Positions 37,736 to 48,088 of a stretch of DNA of 64,000 bases are shown here, piece after piece. Made by a program: the position numbers and the translations under genes. Numbering within the stretch: position 1 is the first letter of the stretch; every line of letters starts with the position of its first letter. The stretch comes from Theristus sp. LFF4_11. Taxonomy: Eukaryota > Nematoda > Chromadorea > Monhysterida > Xyalidae. Below the pieces are notes generated by a model. It searched no databases, was not told the DNA's origin, and saw only the letters and a list, made by a program, of their open reading frames with translations. Location: assembly GCA_030248135.1 (NCBI GenBank), contig JASANC010003532.1:186001-250000 (forward strand), written 5' to 3'.

Positions 37736-39211
37736 GCACCTCGGGTGAGGGGGGGGGTGTTTGCCTAATTTTAGCGGGGGGGGGGGGGTCAGGTGCCTTC
37801 TAGGTGAGGGGGGGGGGGTGCACGGGCAGCAAATTTTCCTGAGGGGGGGGGGGGGGTGCCCTGGCAGAAAAATTTCGTGAGGGGGGGGGTGCACGGGATC
37901 GCACGGGTAATACCAAATTTTTGCCTTAGAAAAACACAGAAATTCTTGTAAATTACAGAATATTTTGTGCAAACAAGCTGCTTGTTTGGTTAGAAACAAC
38001 AAAATATAGCAGGGACAGACAAAAACGTCAAGACAAATGCAAAAATTACGGTATTTTTGGAAAAAATTGAGAAGAGATTGACCACCGTGCGGGGGGGGGT
38101 GCGGCGATCCCGTGTTTGCTCGCGGAGGGGGGGTGGGGGGCGTCTAGTGCCCGTGTCGAGGTAAATGGGGGGGGCGGGGGTACACGGGTATCTGCCCGTG
38201 CGAGGGCAGGATTTTCGGCTGAGGGGGGGGTGGACCCCCCCCCCCCACCAGTACCGTGGGCGGGGGGGGGGGGTGGGGGGTACACCCCCCCCAGAGCACC
38301 CGAGACCGTCGGGTGGGGGGGGGGGGGGGGCACCGTGCCACCCCCCCCCCTAAAACCGGGCACCCCCCCCATCGTACCCCCCCTCTAAAATTTGGCCGAC
38401 ACCCCCCCCCCCACCCCCCCATGAAATTTTGTCTGGCGGACACCCCCCCCCCCAAAATTTTCTGCACACCCTAAAATTTTTTTCGAAAATCATGATTTTT
38501 TGTCTATAAAGTCCATAATATAAGCTGAATATATGATAACTTGACCATCTTCATTGTAATTTCAACGATTTTGCAGCAAAATTTAGCGTTTTTCCTTCAA
38601 AATTTAAGCGAAAAATTATCATGGGGGGGTGGGGGGGTGGACCCCCCCCACAGAAAATTTTGAAAAAATGCACCCCCCCCATGGGACCCCCCTGGGGGGG
38701 GTCCCACGTTACCATAGGTTGGACCCCCCCCCTCACTTTTTGGTCGGCACCCCCCCCACGGTACCATACCCCCCCCCTCGAAATTTTTTTTGGGCCCACG
38801 GTACTGCCCCCCACCCCCCCCCGCACTTTCGCTACTGACCGTGGGCGAGGGGGGGTGGGGGGGTACACCCCCCCGCCCGAGCACCAGAGACCGTCGGGTG
38901 GGGGGGGGTGGGGGGTGGGCACCGTGCCACCCCCCCTAAAACCGGGCACCCCCCCCCCCTCGAAAATTTGGCCGACACCCCCCCACACCCCCCATGAAAT
39001 TTTGTCTGGCGGGGAGACCCCCCCCAAAAATTTTCCGTATACCCTAATTTTTTTTTCGAAAATTATGATTTTTTGTCTATAAAGTCCATAATATAAGCTG
39101 AATATATGATAACTTGACCATCTTCATTGTAATTTCAACGATTTTGCAGCAAAATTTAGCTTTTTTCCTTCAAAATTTAAGCGAAAAATTATCATGGGGG
39201 GGGGGGTGGTG
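37736..39211. repeat. G/C-homopolymer repeat block (family D)
   Basis: Dense runs of 7-18 G or C, strand-switching at palindromic CCCCCCATGGGACCCCCC-like sites. Two segments, 38500-38625 and 39060-39195, are near-identical copies of an AT-rich unit containing CATAATATAAGCTGAATATA. The flanking TTGCCTTAGAAAAACACAG and ATTGACCACCGTG blocks recur at 41830-42005 and 43280-43460. Any apparent Gly/Pro-rich frames are translations of homopolymer. No gene. Confidence 0.85.
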
Positions 39212-39436
39212 CGTAATGCATCATTATTAAAACAGGTGCATGTGCAGTGGCGGTGGCCCCTGCCCTTTAACACAGGAAAGAAAAAAATGCAAAAACTAAA
39301 TTGATCATTTTCACCTTATCAAAAAGGCTTGGCTTAGGATTAGGATTAGGTTTAGGATTAGGAACCTACAACGACTCATTACAAGCAACTTCAGATCAAA
39401 AATCAAAAAAATCACTTTTAAGAATGTATACAAATC
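39212..39436 (-). mobile_element. Family C element, copy 2
   Basis: 225 bp with a 9-bp target duplication GGGGTGGTG (39203-39211 and 39437-39445). It is inverted relative to the copy at 62225-62450. It contains a telomere-like run GGATTAGGATTAGG. No obvious terminal inverted repeats. Confidence 0.85.
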
Positions 39437-39454
39437 GGGGTGGTGGGGGTGGAC

Positions 39455-40176
39455 TAGGGTTGTTAAAAAAAACAAAAATCGTCATTTTTGTTTTTTTTTT
39501 AAATTTTTTTTTTAAAAAAAAAATTTCAAAAATCAAAGTTGTGCTAAATCAATCAGGGAGTCCGAAGAACCACATATGATATGCAAGCGCCTCCCGAATG
39601 ACACCCGTATGGCGGAACTTTGCAGATTTTGTTTTGGTGACCTCAATTACCCCTTTTCCAAACCGTCACCATGCCTCTTCTTGTGTTTTGACCTCCAAAA
39701 CGTCACTAATTGTCCCCAGCTAAGCTAATGCTAAAGTGAAGACAAACATACCGCCTTGAAATTCGATCAATTCTTCTGATGGTGTCGCGACGACACGACA
39801 CGAAGCAGCAACCAGACAACGTAGCGCTTGCAAACGGTGCAGCGAGCACAATCGGACGCTCTGCGAGGCTAATCGTCACCTTATCTGCATCGGAAATGGT
39901 AGGCTAAGCTTTGGGACGCTCAAAAACTTCATCGCAGATGTTGTCGAAGCCTAAAATCAGTCGGTAAAACGGCCCAAAATCGACTGCTAAAGGTTTTACG
40001 AGGTATAATCAAAGAAAATTTTTGTTGAACTTTCGAAAAATTGTGCCAAAATTGAGGTTTTCAGAGCATATTAGAGAAAAATTTTTCGAATTTTTTTTTT
40101 TTAAAAATCGGCATTTTTGTTTTTTTTTAATCACTTTTTTTAAAAAAAAAATTTTCATTTTTGTTTAACAACCCTA
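39455..40176 (+). mobile_element. Family F hAT-like MITE, copy 1
   Basis: 722 bp, ends TAGGGTTGTTAAA and TTTAACAACCCTA, exact 8-bp target duplication GGGTGGAC (39447-39454 and 40177-40184). Near-identical interior to 42312-42998. No transposase. Confidence 0.92.
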
Positions 40177-40343
40177 GGGTGGACCCCCCACAGAAAATTT
40201 TGAAAAAATGCACCCCCCATGGGGGGGTCCCACGTTACCATAGATAGGTTGGACCCCCCCTCACTTTTTGGTCGGCACCCCCCCCCCCACGGCACCATAC
40301 CCCCCTTCGAAAATTGTTTTGGGCCCACGGTACTGGTATGGGT

Positions 40344-41840
40344 TAGAGATGTCAAGAAAAAAAAATTTTCTATTTTTTTTCTTAAAAAAAATAATTTTTT
40401 TTAAATTTTTTTTAAAATGAAAGTTGTTCAGAATTTTTCAGGGAGTCCGAATATCACCATCTGAGGAGCCACCGACTTACCATATGTCCCCCACTTAGAG
40501 ATGTAAGGGTCAAAAAATTTTTTTTTAATTAAAAAAAAGTAAAAAAAATGAGCATTTTTTTTATTTTTTTTATTAAAAATTTTTGAAATTTTTTCTTTAA
40601 TGTGCCCTGAAAATGCCGTTTTTGGCATAATTTTTCGAAAGTTCAACAAAAATTTTCTTTGACTTTACCTTGTCACTTAGTCTTCAACGCTGCAGGTGGT
40701 ATTCTGGATTGATTTATCGACTGTTTTTAGCCTTGGTGAGTGATGATCGACTCGCGCATTGAAGTACTTGAGCGTCGCAAAGGCTAGTTCAACAAATTCC
40801 GATGCCGCTAAGGTGAGATAGAAGCAGAGAACTCACATTTACGCATCGTTTTTCAGGATCTCGAAAGGTTGAAATTGCACTGTCTGCCACTGCAAGCGTA
40901 ACTTCGTTGGTTGCTCGTTGCTGTTTCGCCTCGTGTCGTCAGCATGATCACACCGGTTTGTTGTTGAACTTGTTTCCGTGTTATTTGAGGTGAATTGAGA
41001 GCCAAAACACGAGACGTGATGTCGTCGGTGGGAAAATGGGGTCGCCGAAACCAAGTCTGAAATTTTCACCCTCCTCCCATATGAGTGGGGGTCATATGGT
41101 AAGTCGGTGGCTCCTCAGATGGCGATATTCGGACTCCTGAAAAATTCTGAACAACTTTCATTTAAAAAAAAATTTTACAAAAAAAAATTTTTTTTTAAAG
41201 AAAAAAAATAGAAATTTTTTTTTCTTGACATCTCTACCCCCACTCATATGGGAGGAGGGTGAAAATTTCAGACTTGGTTTCGGCGACCCCATTTTCCCAC
41301 CGACGACATCACGTCTCGTGTTTTGCCTCTCAATTCACCTCAAATAACACGGAAACAAGTTCAACAACAAACCGGTGTGATCATGCTGACGACACGAGGC
41401 GAAACAGCAACGAGCAACCAACGAAGTTACGCTTGCAGTGGCAGACAGTGCAATTTCGACCTTTCGAGATCCTGAAAAACGATGCGTAAATGTGAGTTCT
41501 CTGCTTCTATCTCACCTTAGCGGCATCGGAATTTGTTGAACTAGCCTTTGCAACGCTCAAGTACTTCAATGCGCGAGTCGATCATCACTTACCAAGGCTA
41601 AAAACAGTCGATAAATCAATCCAGAATACCACCTGCAGCGTTGAAGACTAAGTGACAAGGTAAAGTCAAAGAAAATTTTTGTTGAACTTTCGAAAAATTA
41701 TGCCAAAAACGGCATTTTCAGGGCACATTAAAGAAAAAAAATTCAAAAATTTTTAATAAAAAAAATAAAAAAATGCTCATTTTTTTACTTTTTTTTAAAA
41801 AAAATTAAAAAAAAAATTTTTTTTGACCCTTACATCTCTA
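40344..41840 (-). mobile_element. Family A MITE, copy 3, split by copy 2
   Basis: An inverted copy whose two parts, 41840-41237 and 40495-40344, join seamlessly once copy 2 and one target duplication are removed. Its ends TAGAGATGT are present on both sides. No convincing target duplication of its own was seen. Confidence 0.88.
40496..41236 (+). mobile_element. Family A MITE, copy 2, inserted into copy 3
   Basis: 741 bp with exact target duplication CCCCCACT (40488-40495 and 41237-41244), which is interior sequence of copy 3. It is almost identical to the other copies. Confidence 0.92.
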
Positions 41841-42129
41841 CCGTGCACGGGCAGCAAATTTTCCTGAGGGGGGTGCACTGGCAGAAAAATTTCGTGAGGA
41901 GGGGGGTGCACGGGATCGCACGGGTAATACCAAATTTTTGCCTTAGAAAAACACAGAAATTCTTGTAAAATACAGAATATTTTGTGCAAACAAGCTGCTT
42001 GTTTGGTCAGAAAATAATAATAATAAAAAATAATAAAAAAAATAATAAAAAAAAGAAACAACGCTCATGCTCATGATCCACTAGCGCGCGTGCACACGCT
42101 CCGGCCTCAACAAAAACTCGTTCAAAACG

Positions 42130-42240
42130 CAATTGTTCTGACATCTTACTTCTTGAAAAGGCTTGGCTTAGGTTAGGATTGGGTTAGGATCACGTTAGGC
42201 TTAGGATTAGGCTTTAGGCTTAGGATTAAAATTAGGTGCG
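42130..42240 (+). repeat. Telomere-like degenerate repeat, first of two
   Basis: AAAGGCTTGGCTTAGG then TTAGGATTGGGTTAGG and GGCTTAGGATTAGGC runs. The same module, with the preceding CACTAGCGCGCGTGCACACG, recurs at 43060-43215, and related runs lie in family C elements and at 19930-19965. Confidence 0.75.
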
Positions 42241-42311
42241 TTTAAACAATGTCCGACAACGAGCGTGTCGGTTTTTAAAAAAGAAGGGCAACCCAAAATC
42301 TATGCAGGGAC

Positions 42312-42998
42312 TAGGGTTGTTAAAAAAACAAAAATCATTTTTGTTTTTTTAAAGAAAAATAAAAAAAAATTAAAAAATCAAAGTTGTGCTAAATCAATTA
42401 GCGAGTTCGAAGAACCACATATGATATGCAAGCGCCTCCGGAATGACTCCCGTATGGCGGAACTTTGGAGATTTTGTTTTGGTGACCTCAATTACCCCTT
42501 TTCCAAACCGTTACCATACCTCTTCTAGTGTTTTGACCCCCAAAACGTCACTAATTGTCCCCAGCCCAAGTGAAAATACACATACCGGCTTGAAATTCGA
42601 TCAATTCTGAAGATGTGTCGCGACGGCAGGACACGAAACGGCAACCAGACAACGTAACGCTTGCAAACGGAGCAGCTCGGATGCTCAAATTTAGATTGCG
42701 AGGCGAATCGTCACCTTATCTGCATTGGAAATGGTAAGCCAACGGGACGCTCAAAAACTTCATCGCAGATGTTGTTGAAGCCTGAAATCAGTCGGTAAAA
42801 CGGTCCAAAATCGACCGCTAAAGGTTTTACGAGGTAATATCAAAAAAAATTTTTGTTGAACTTTTAAAAAATTGTGCCAAAATTGAGGTTTTCAGAGCAT
42901 ATTAGAGGAAAATTTTTCGAATTTAAAAAAATCGGCATTTTTGTTTTTTTAGTCACTTTTTTTAACAAACAAATTTTGATTTTTGTTTAACAACCCTA
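42312..42998 (+). mobile_element. Family F hAT-like MITE, copy 2
   Basis: 687 bp, with near-perfect target duplication GCAGGGAC / GCCGGGAC (42304-42311 and 42999-43006) and the same ends and interior as copy 1. Confidence 0.88.
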
Positions 42999-43006
42999 GC
43001 CGGGAC

Positions 43007-43500
43007 CCTGGTGCTTCTTTTTTAAAACGCACGAGCACGGGCATCGGCATGCTCATGCTCATGATCCACTAGCGCGCGTGCACACGCTCCGGCCCCAACA
43101 AAAACTTGTTCAAAACGCAATTGTTCTGACATCTTCCTTCTTGAAAAGGCTTGGCTTAGGTTAGGATTAGGTTAGGATCAGGTTTGACATAGGATTAGGC
43201 TTTAGGATTAAGATTTGAATCAGGTCTGTTTTAGCAATGTCCGACAACGAGCGTGTCGGTTTTTAGAAAAGAAGGGCAACCAGCAGGGACAGACACAAAC
43301 GTCAAGAAAAATGCAAAAATTACGGTATTTTTGGGAAAAATTGAGATGAGATTGACCACCGTGAGGGGGGGTGCGATCCCGTGTTTTCTCGCGGAGGGGG
43401 GTGGAGGGAGTCTAGTACCCGTGTCGAGGTAAAGGGGGGGAGGGGGGTACCCCCCCCCGCACTTTCGCGAATGCCCCCATGGTTTGAAGGGGAAGGCAAC
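43007..43500 (+). repeat. Telomere-like module and family D fragment
   Basis: Repeats the 42060-42300 module (CACTAGCGCGCGTGCACACG, GGCTTAGGTTAGGATTAGG, GTCCGACAACGAGCGTGTCG) and then the family D block starting GGGACAGACACAAACGTC. No gene. Confidence 0.75.
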
Positions 43501-43972
43501 AAAAGGGCGGAGAGGCATGAATGGGTGTGGGTCGGGGGGGGAGGATTTGGATAAAAAAAAAAAAAAAAAAAAAAATATGTCGAGTTTGTGTTTTTAAACA
43601 GGGGTGGAGAGTGGGAGAAGTTAAATATTTTTTTTTTATTTTTTTTTTTTTTTATTTAAAAAGGGTTGGGTGGAGGGCTGCTGGGGAACGAGAAAGCAGG
43701 AGGGGGGAAGGGGATGGGGGGCGGTCCGACGGGGTGGGTGTGTCCCAATAAAGGGGGTGGGAGGGGGCAGGTGAGAAGGAAAAGGAGACGGAGGGGGTGG
43801 AGGTAAGGGAAAGAAGAGATAATTGGTGTAAGAACGGGTCATGCGGGGAGAAGGGAAAAAAAAGAAAGTAAAATAAAAATAAAAATGTATGTATAAAAAA
43901 ATGAATGTGATATTAGGATTTTAAAGAGGAGGGGGGGACGATGTTTTAAAAAAAAAAAAGATTTTTAGATAA
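43501..43972 (+). other. Low-complexity purine-rich tract
   Basis: Almost only G, A and T with long A, T and G runs (for example 24 A around 43552-43576). The composition differs abruptly from both flanks. It may be genuine low-complexity DNA or degraded assembly sequence; no gene is supported. Confidence 0.6.
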
Positions 43973-44575
43973 TTACGGTTACGGATTATTCAAGCTCTCC
44001 AACGGGTCTCGACACGATGTTTTAAAAACGTCCCTGATTGCCAGCAGAAGCTACTCTATTGGTGAACACCATTCATATGATTATAACAAACAGTCTTCTG
44101 TTTGAAGTTCGGGCACACGGGTTACGGTAGCGGTAGTTTTGGGTCTTGACACGATGATGCTGAAAACTACTTTGTTTCTTGCGAATAACAGTTGAAACCA
44201 ATTAGAAACACGCAGCGTTTTCACAGAATGTCAAAACTTGTGTTCAATGAATACGGTAACTCTGCTGTGTGGGTCTCGACGCGATTTTTTTAAACTGCCT
44301 TTTATTGCCAGGAAAATACTAAATTGATGAACACCGTTCACATGATTGCAAGAAACAACTGTTATTCACAAGAAACAAAGTAGTTTTCAGCAACTTCGTG
44401 TCAAGACCGAACTACAGCTACCGTAACCCGTGTGCCCGAACTTCAAACGTAAGACTGTTTGTTGCAATCATATGAACGGTGTCCACCAATAGAGTAGCTT
44501 TTGCTGGCAATCAGGGACGTTTTTAAAAAATCGTGTCGAGACCCATTGGAGAGCTACCGTAATCCTTGAAGTCTA
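43973..44575. mobile_element. Palindromic MITE with ~200-bp inverted arms
   Basis: The arm 43995-44200 matches the reverse complement of 44375-44560 (shared CTACTCTATTGGTG, GGGTTACGGTAGC, CAATCAGGGACGT, GTCTCGACACGAT). No coding sequence. The ends were not resolved to the base. Confidence 0.82.
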
Positions 44576-45109
44576 CTTTTAACATTTAGCTTTGCTTTGC
44601 TTTATTGCGCCTTTATTTATTTATTTGTTTATTTAACAAAAACATTAATTTTTTTTGGACGGGGACGGAGTTTGGCTTGGACCAAAAGCATGCATCACGT
44701 GATCACCAACCAATCAGCTGATTCCCTATAATTTAGAGTTCAACTGCAGTGATTTTTTTAGATTTTGAAACGAAGCCTGAAATTTTCTCAAAACAGTTGA
44801 CACATTTTTTTAAATCACTCTGACAGCCGCCCGAAAACTATAAAAGTGCCAGACAAAACCAAAAGCAAACCAAATAATGGCTTCGTTTCAAAGTCGGTGA
44901 AATTCGACGTCGTCATCTTTTGAGACACCAAAAAATTCAAAACTGCTTTCTTTACTGAAAAACCAAGACGATGTCGAAAATGTCGAAAATACATCGATCA
45001 GCAACAACAATGTACCGCACCATAAACGTTTCACATTTATGGAACAAAAACCATTAATAGCCTATTATTTTTTATTTAATCATGTCATCGCCAACACCGC
45101 AATGTTTCA
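44576..45109. other. Spacer, nothing recognised
   Basis: AT-rich, no coding block. It probably includes the 3' untranslated region of the exon cluster that ends at 45110. Confidence 0.4.
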
Positions 45110-46034
45110 TTAGTAATCGCCATAGCCCTCACTATCCGACGTCACGCACTGTCCCATATAAGTTGCCCTACAAAACAACAAAAAAGATTCACCATTATGC
45201 AAATTTAGTGAGTTGAAAAAACACTTACGTTTGCGTCATTTCACCAACAACGTAACGGCAAGCTGCCTGTTGTGTGAAACAGTGGGAAACTTTCGGACAA
45301 TTACCACCGTTAGTTTCAACTGAAAATATCTCGATTTCTATCAAAAACCACACACAGCTGAGTTTTTGGTTTGATGCGATTCGCAACAAGCACACTGACC
45401 TTGTTGACGGACATCGAAATTTGCGTCGAAAATGTTCACCAGCGCCAGTGTGACGTCCGTTCTTTGTATCGGCTTCACGGGCAGGCCAGTGTAGTTCAGT
45501 TCAATCATCCATTGGCTACCGGGCATAATCAGAGGCTGACGGAAATTGTACGTTGTATCGCGCACCGTTGTTGACAGAAGCTCCGAGCCACGCACTAACT
45601 GCGTCTGTAAAGCACAAATAGCTGCATCAGTTTCACGCTTGCTGTTGCACGTGATTCCCCTTAACAAGTGTTAAAATCCATTGATAACTGCGCGATTGAG
45701 CGGTCTGTGAGCATGTACACAATCCAAGGATTGGCTGAAGGTGTCCAAATGAAAACGTTCCAAATAAATTTTAACATCAAGCAACGGTGGTGAATCGCGT
45801 TGACAAACACAAGCATCAATGATAATGCACACCGACAGCTTATACGCAAATATCAAAAGAAGTGGTTGGTTGGAACATATAAAAACAGTCTTAACGAATC
45901 TGTCTGTTGGACCCGGAAACGTGAATCGCCATATGTCTTTGCCACTGAAACTTTGTTCACCACCCAGATTTTTTGTTTGTATCGCTGGCGCTGTCTGCTG
46001 CGTGGTACTGGTTGTCGTCGTCGTCGTGGTCGGG
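45110..46034 (-). CDS. Unrecognised protein, Thr-rich linker and Cys-containing C-terminus (partial)
   Basis: I do not recognise the family. Three 3' exons fit in phase: 45604-45400, 45319-45229 and 45167-45110 (stop TAA). The C-terminal residues include NYTGLPVKPIQRTDVTLAL, NIFDANFDVRQQ, CPKVSHCFTQQAACRYVVGE, then CVTSDSEGYGDY. An upstream exon at about 46034-45886 encodes a Thr-rich run (TTTTTTSTTQQTAPA) and then DIWRFTFPGPTDRFVKT. An intervening exon at 45849-45666 has two or three open frames and is unresolved. Paired cysteines, an N-glycosylation-like NYT and the Thr-rich linker suggest an extracellular or membrane protein, but that is inference. The 5' end was not found. Confidence 0.5.
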
Positions 46035-46199
46035 CTAAAGCATAAAAACAATTTTCATCACTTCCATAGCATGCTCACAAAGTCCAGAAGACGGCGTAGC
46101 AAGTCAACCGAAGTTTAGACCCAAAACGAACGAAATATGCGAAATAGAAAGTGTCAAAAGCAAAAAGTGCATAGATCCAGGACGACATTCTGATTAGTT

Positions 46200-46415
46200 A
46201 TTATTATCTTTTCCTTTCAATCCCGAGACTCAGTGAGCTCATAGACAGGTAAACAGTTTTATGCATGATGCGGGAATTCAAAATGGGTAAAGTGATTTGA
46301 GTCCCCTAAATATGCCCCTAGGCTATTTTGAATTGCCACACAGATTTTAACAAGTTTCCTTTCGACATCTGGAAACGCACTGCGTCGCAGCACCCAAAAA
46401 AATAATAATAGTTTA
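46200..46415 (+). repeat. Dispersed repeat E, copy 2
   Basis: Close match to 21580-21795 (shared GGCTATTTTGAATTGCCACA). Non-coding. Confidence 0.75.
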
Positions 46416-46499
46416 CATTTGACTGGTTGGTGTTTTTGAAAAGTATAAATTCTTTAAATAAGCGACTGAATAAATCAAATATTGGACCTCATGTTTCAC

Positions 46500-46927
46500 A
46501 TCATCTCAGACGAACCAAATGAATTGTTTGAATATCTTTGAATTCAATAGATGCAAGATCGTGTGAAAGTTCAATGGCACAGATTTGCTGAAGTGGGTCA
46601 AACAAAAAGCGCGTGTCGGTTTGAATACTACGGTAATATCAAATGTTACTCGACGCCCTGGAAACACTGAATTGCTGAATGGCTCTTCAAAGTACAAACC
46701 CGTGAGAGACTCAGCTTGCTCAGGCAGAACAAAAGAAACTGTGTTGGCAGTAGCAAGCTACACATGGCTGTGTGTTCGTCCAACAAGCATAAACCTTTTC
46801 ATGTCTGAAAAACTGCCTGATTTTATTTCGACATTCAAAATAGTCATGAGAAATCATGAAAACAGTCATAATTCTATTAAAAATCTTTTACCGGCAACAT
46901 TTGTATTAACCGAGAAATAACATTTTA
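46500..46927. other. Uncertain open frames on both strands
   Basis: A 111-codon plus frame from 46585 (MLKWVKQKARVG...) and a 63-codon minus frame overlap. Neither resembles a family I know and neither has clear splice partners. Coding status is undecided. Confidence 0.2.
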
Positions 46928-47320
46928 TACAGGGTGATGAAAAAATGTCAATTTTTAAAAACGCTTCGATCTCGCGACTGCATTAATATCTGAAGCTGAA
47001 ACCTGCACCACTTATAGTCATTTCGTTTTCACTTGTTGTGTAAAATTTCAGCCAAAAATTCTGTTTGGCACACCGGTATTACCCATTATCTAAATTTTAC
47101 ATTTTCACTGATTTTTTTACATTTTCAAGCATTGGGTTGAGCGGATAAACAGTGACCGGTCATTGCATCGAAATTTCTGCAAGGCTTCAGGCATCGCTTG
47201 CAAACGGTCACTGAAAACAGCGGTGGACATGTTGAACAGTTTAAGCAACTGATGCAGTCACGAGATCGAAGCGTTTTTTAAAACTTTTTAAAAAAAGTGT
47301 CGTTTTTTGATCAGCCTGTA
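46928..47320. mobile_element. Mariner-like MITE with transposase trace
   Basis: Ends TACAGGGTGATGAAAAA and TTTTTTGATCAGCCTGTA, with inverted TTTTTAAAAACGCTTCGATCTCG-type arms; TA target duplication likely. Near the right arm the plus strand reads ENSGGHVEQFKQ, resembling the C-terminal GGHFEH end of mariner transposases. Confidence 0.75.
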
Positions 47321-48088
47321 TTTGTCCGTTGGCACGTTCACATTAGTTTGTATCACTTTTTTACTGTCTCATACAAATCTGTACGTCGTTGCTTCCAAAT
47401 TGGTATCATCTTCCGAACCTCTTCCTGACGGTCAAGGTCTGCAAAAAAATTGCCGAACAAAGTTGGAAAAGTCGTCATATACAGCAAGTCCAAAACCTAA
47501 AAAACAACAATTCATTTACGATTTACCAATATCGGCATAGACGATTGTTTCGTGCTCATCAGCGTCCACCAACACGGTACCCCTAAATGCAAAAGTGCAT
47601 CAAAATCCACCAAGTCCACGTATTACACTTTAAGCCAACGGCATACAGGACATGCCAAACCGAAAACTGCAGTCGCAGACTCGACTAAGCAAAACACACA
47701 AGAAATTATGCGCTTTATCGGTTCAAATCATAATTAACAAGTGCACATCTGCAGAGTGCGCCACCAAAAATGCGCCCAGGTGAGTTACAACCGGTCAGTT
47801 GGTATCTACTAAAACAGAGTTACGGTATGGCCAATTAAACATGGCAGTTTTTTCAGGGTGCGCGCGAAATTTGAATGAAAGAAAAAATACGCTCAGAAAC
47901 CCAATTCTGTTTCAAATTTGACATGTTTCTTAAAATTAATTAACGTCATATGTGCTATCCTATTCATTCTTTATACATTGCACACTCGATTTGCGAACAT
48001 CTTAGCGTTTTTGAGAAAGGCAACTCCTAGTCTGCGACTAATGTCGCCTTGAATGAGACTGCCTTATTTATTCGGCCATTACTGTAGC
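47321..48088. other. Spacer with possible small plus-strand exon
   Basis: A plus frame near 47530-47735 (FVLISVHQHGTPKCKSASKS...) is Ser/Thr/Lys-rich and ends at a stop, but it is not recognisable. A good donor AG|GTGAGT lies at 47777. A missing 3' exon of the Nit2-like gene might also be here, but I did not find one. Confidence 0.25.

Noticed and set aside
38046..39082. Gly/Pro-rich frames up to 158 codons
   Set aside because: They arise from G and C homopolymer runs in a dispersed repeat, without splice partners or conserved composition.
37736..43460. Possible CRISPR-like or satellite array
   Set aside because: Repeats are not regularly spaced with unique spacers; they are nested transposon copies and homopolymer tracts in a eukaryotic sequence.
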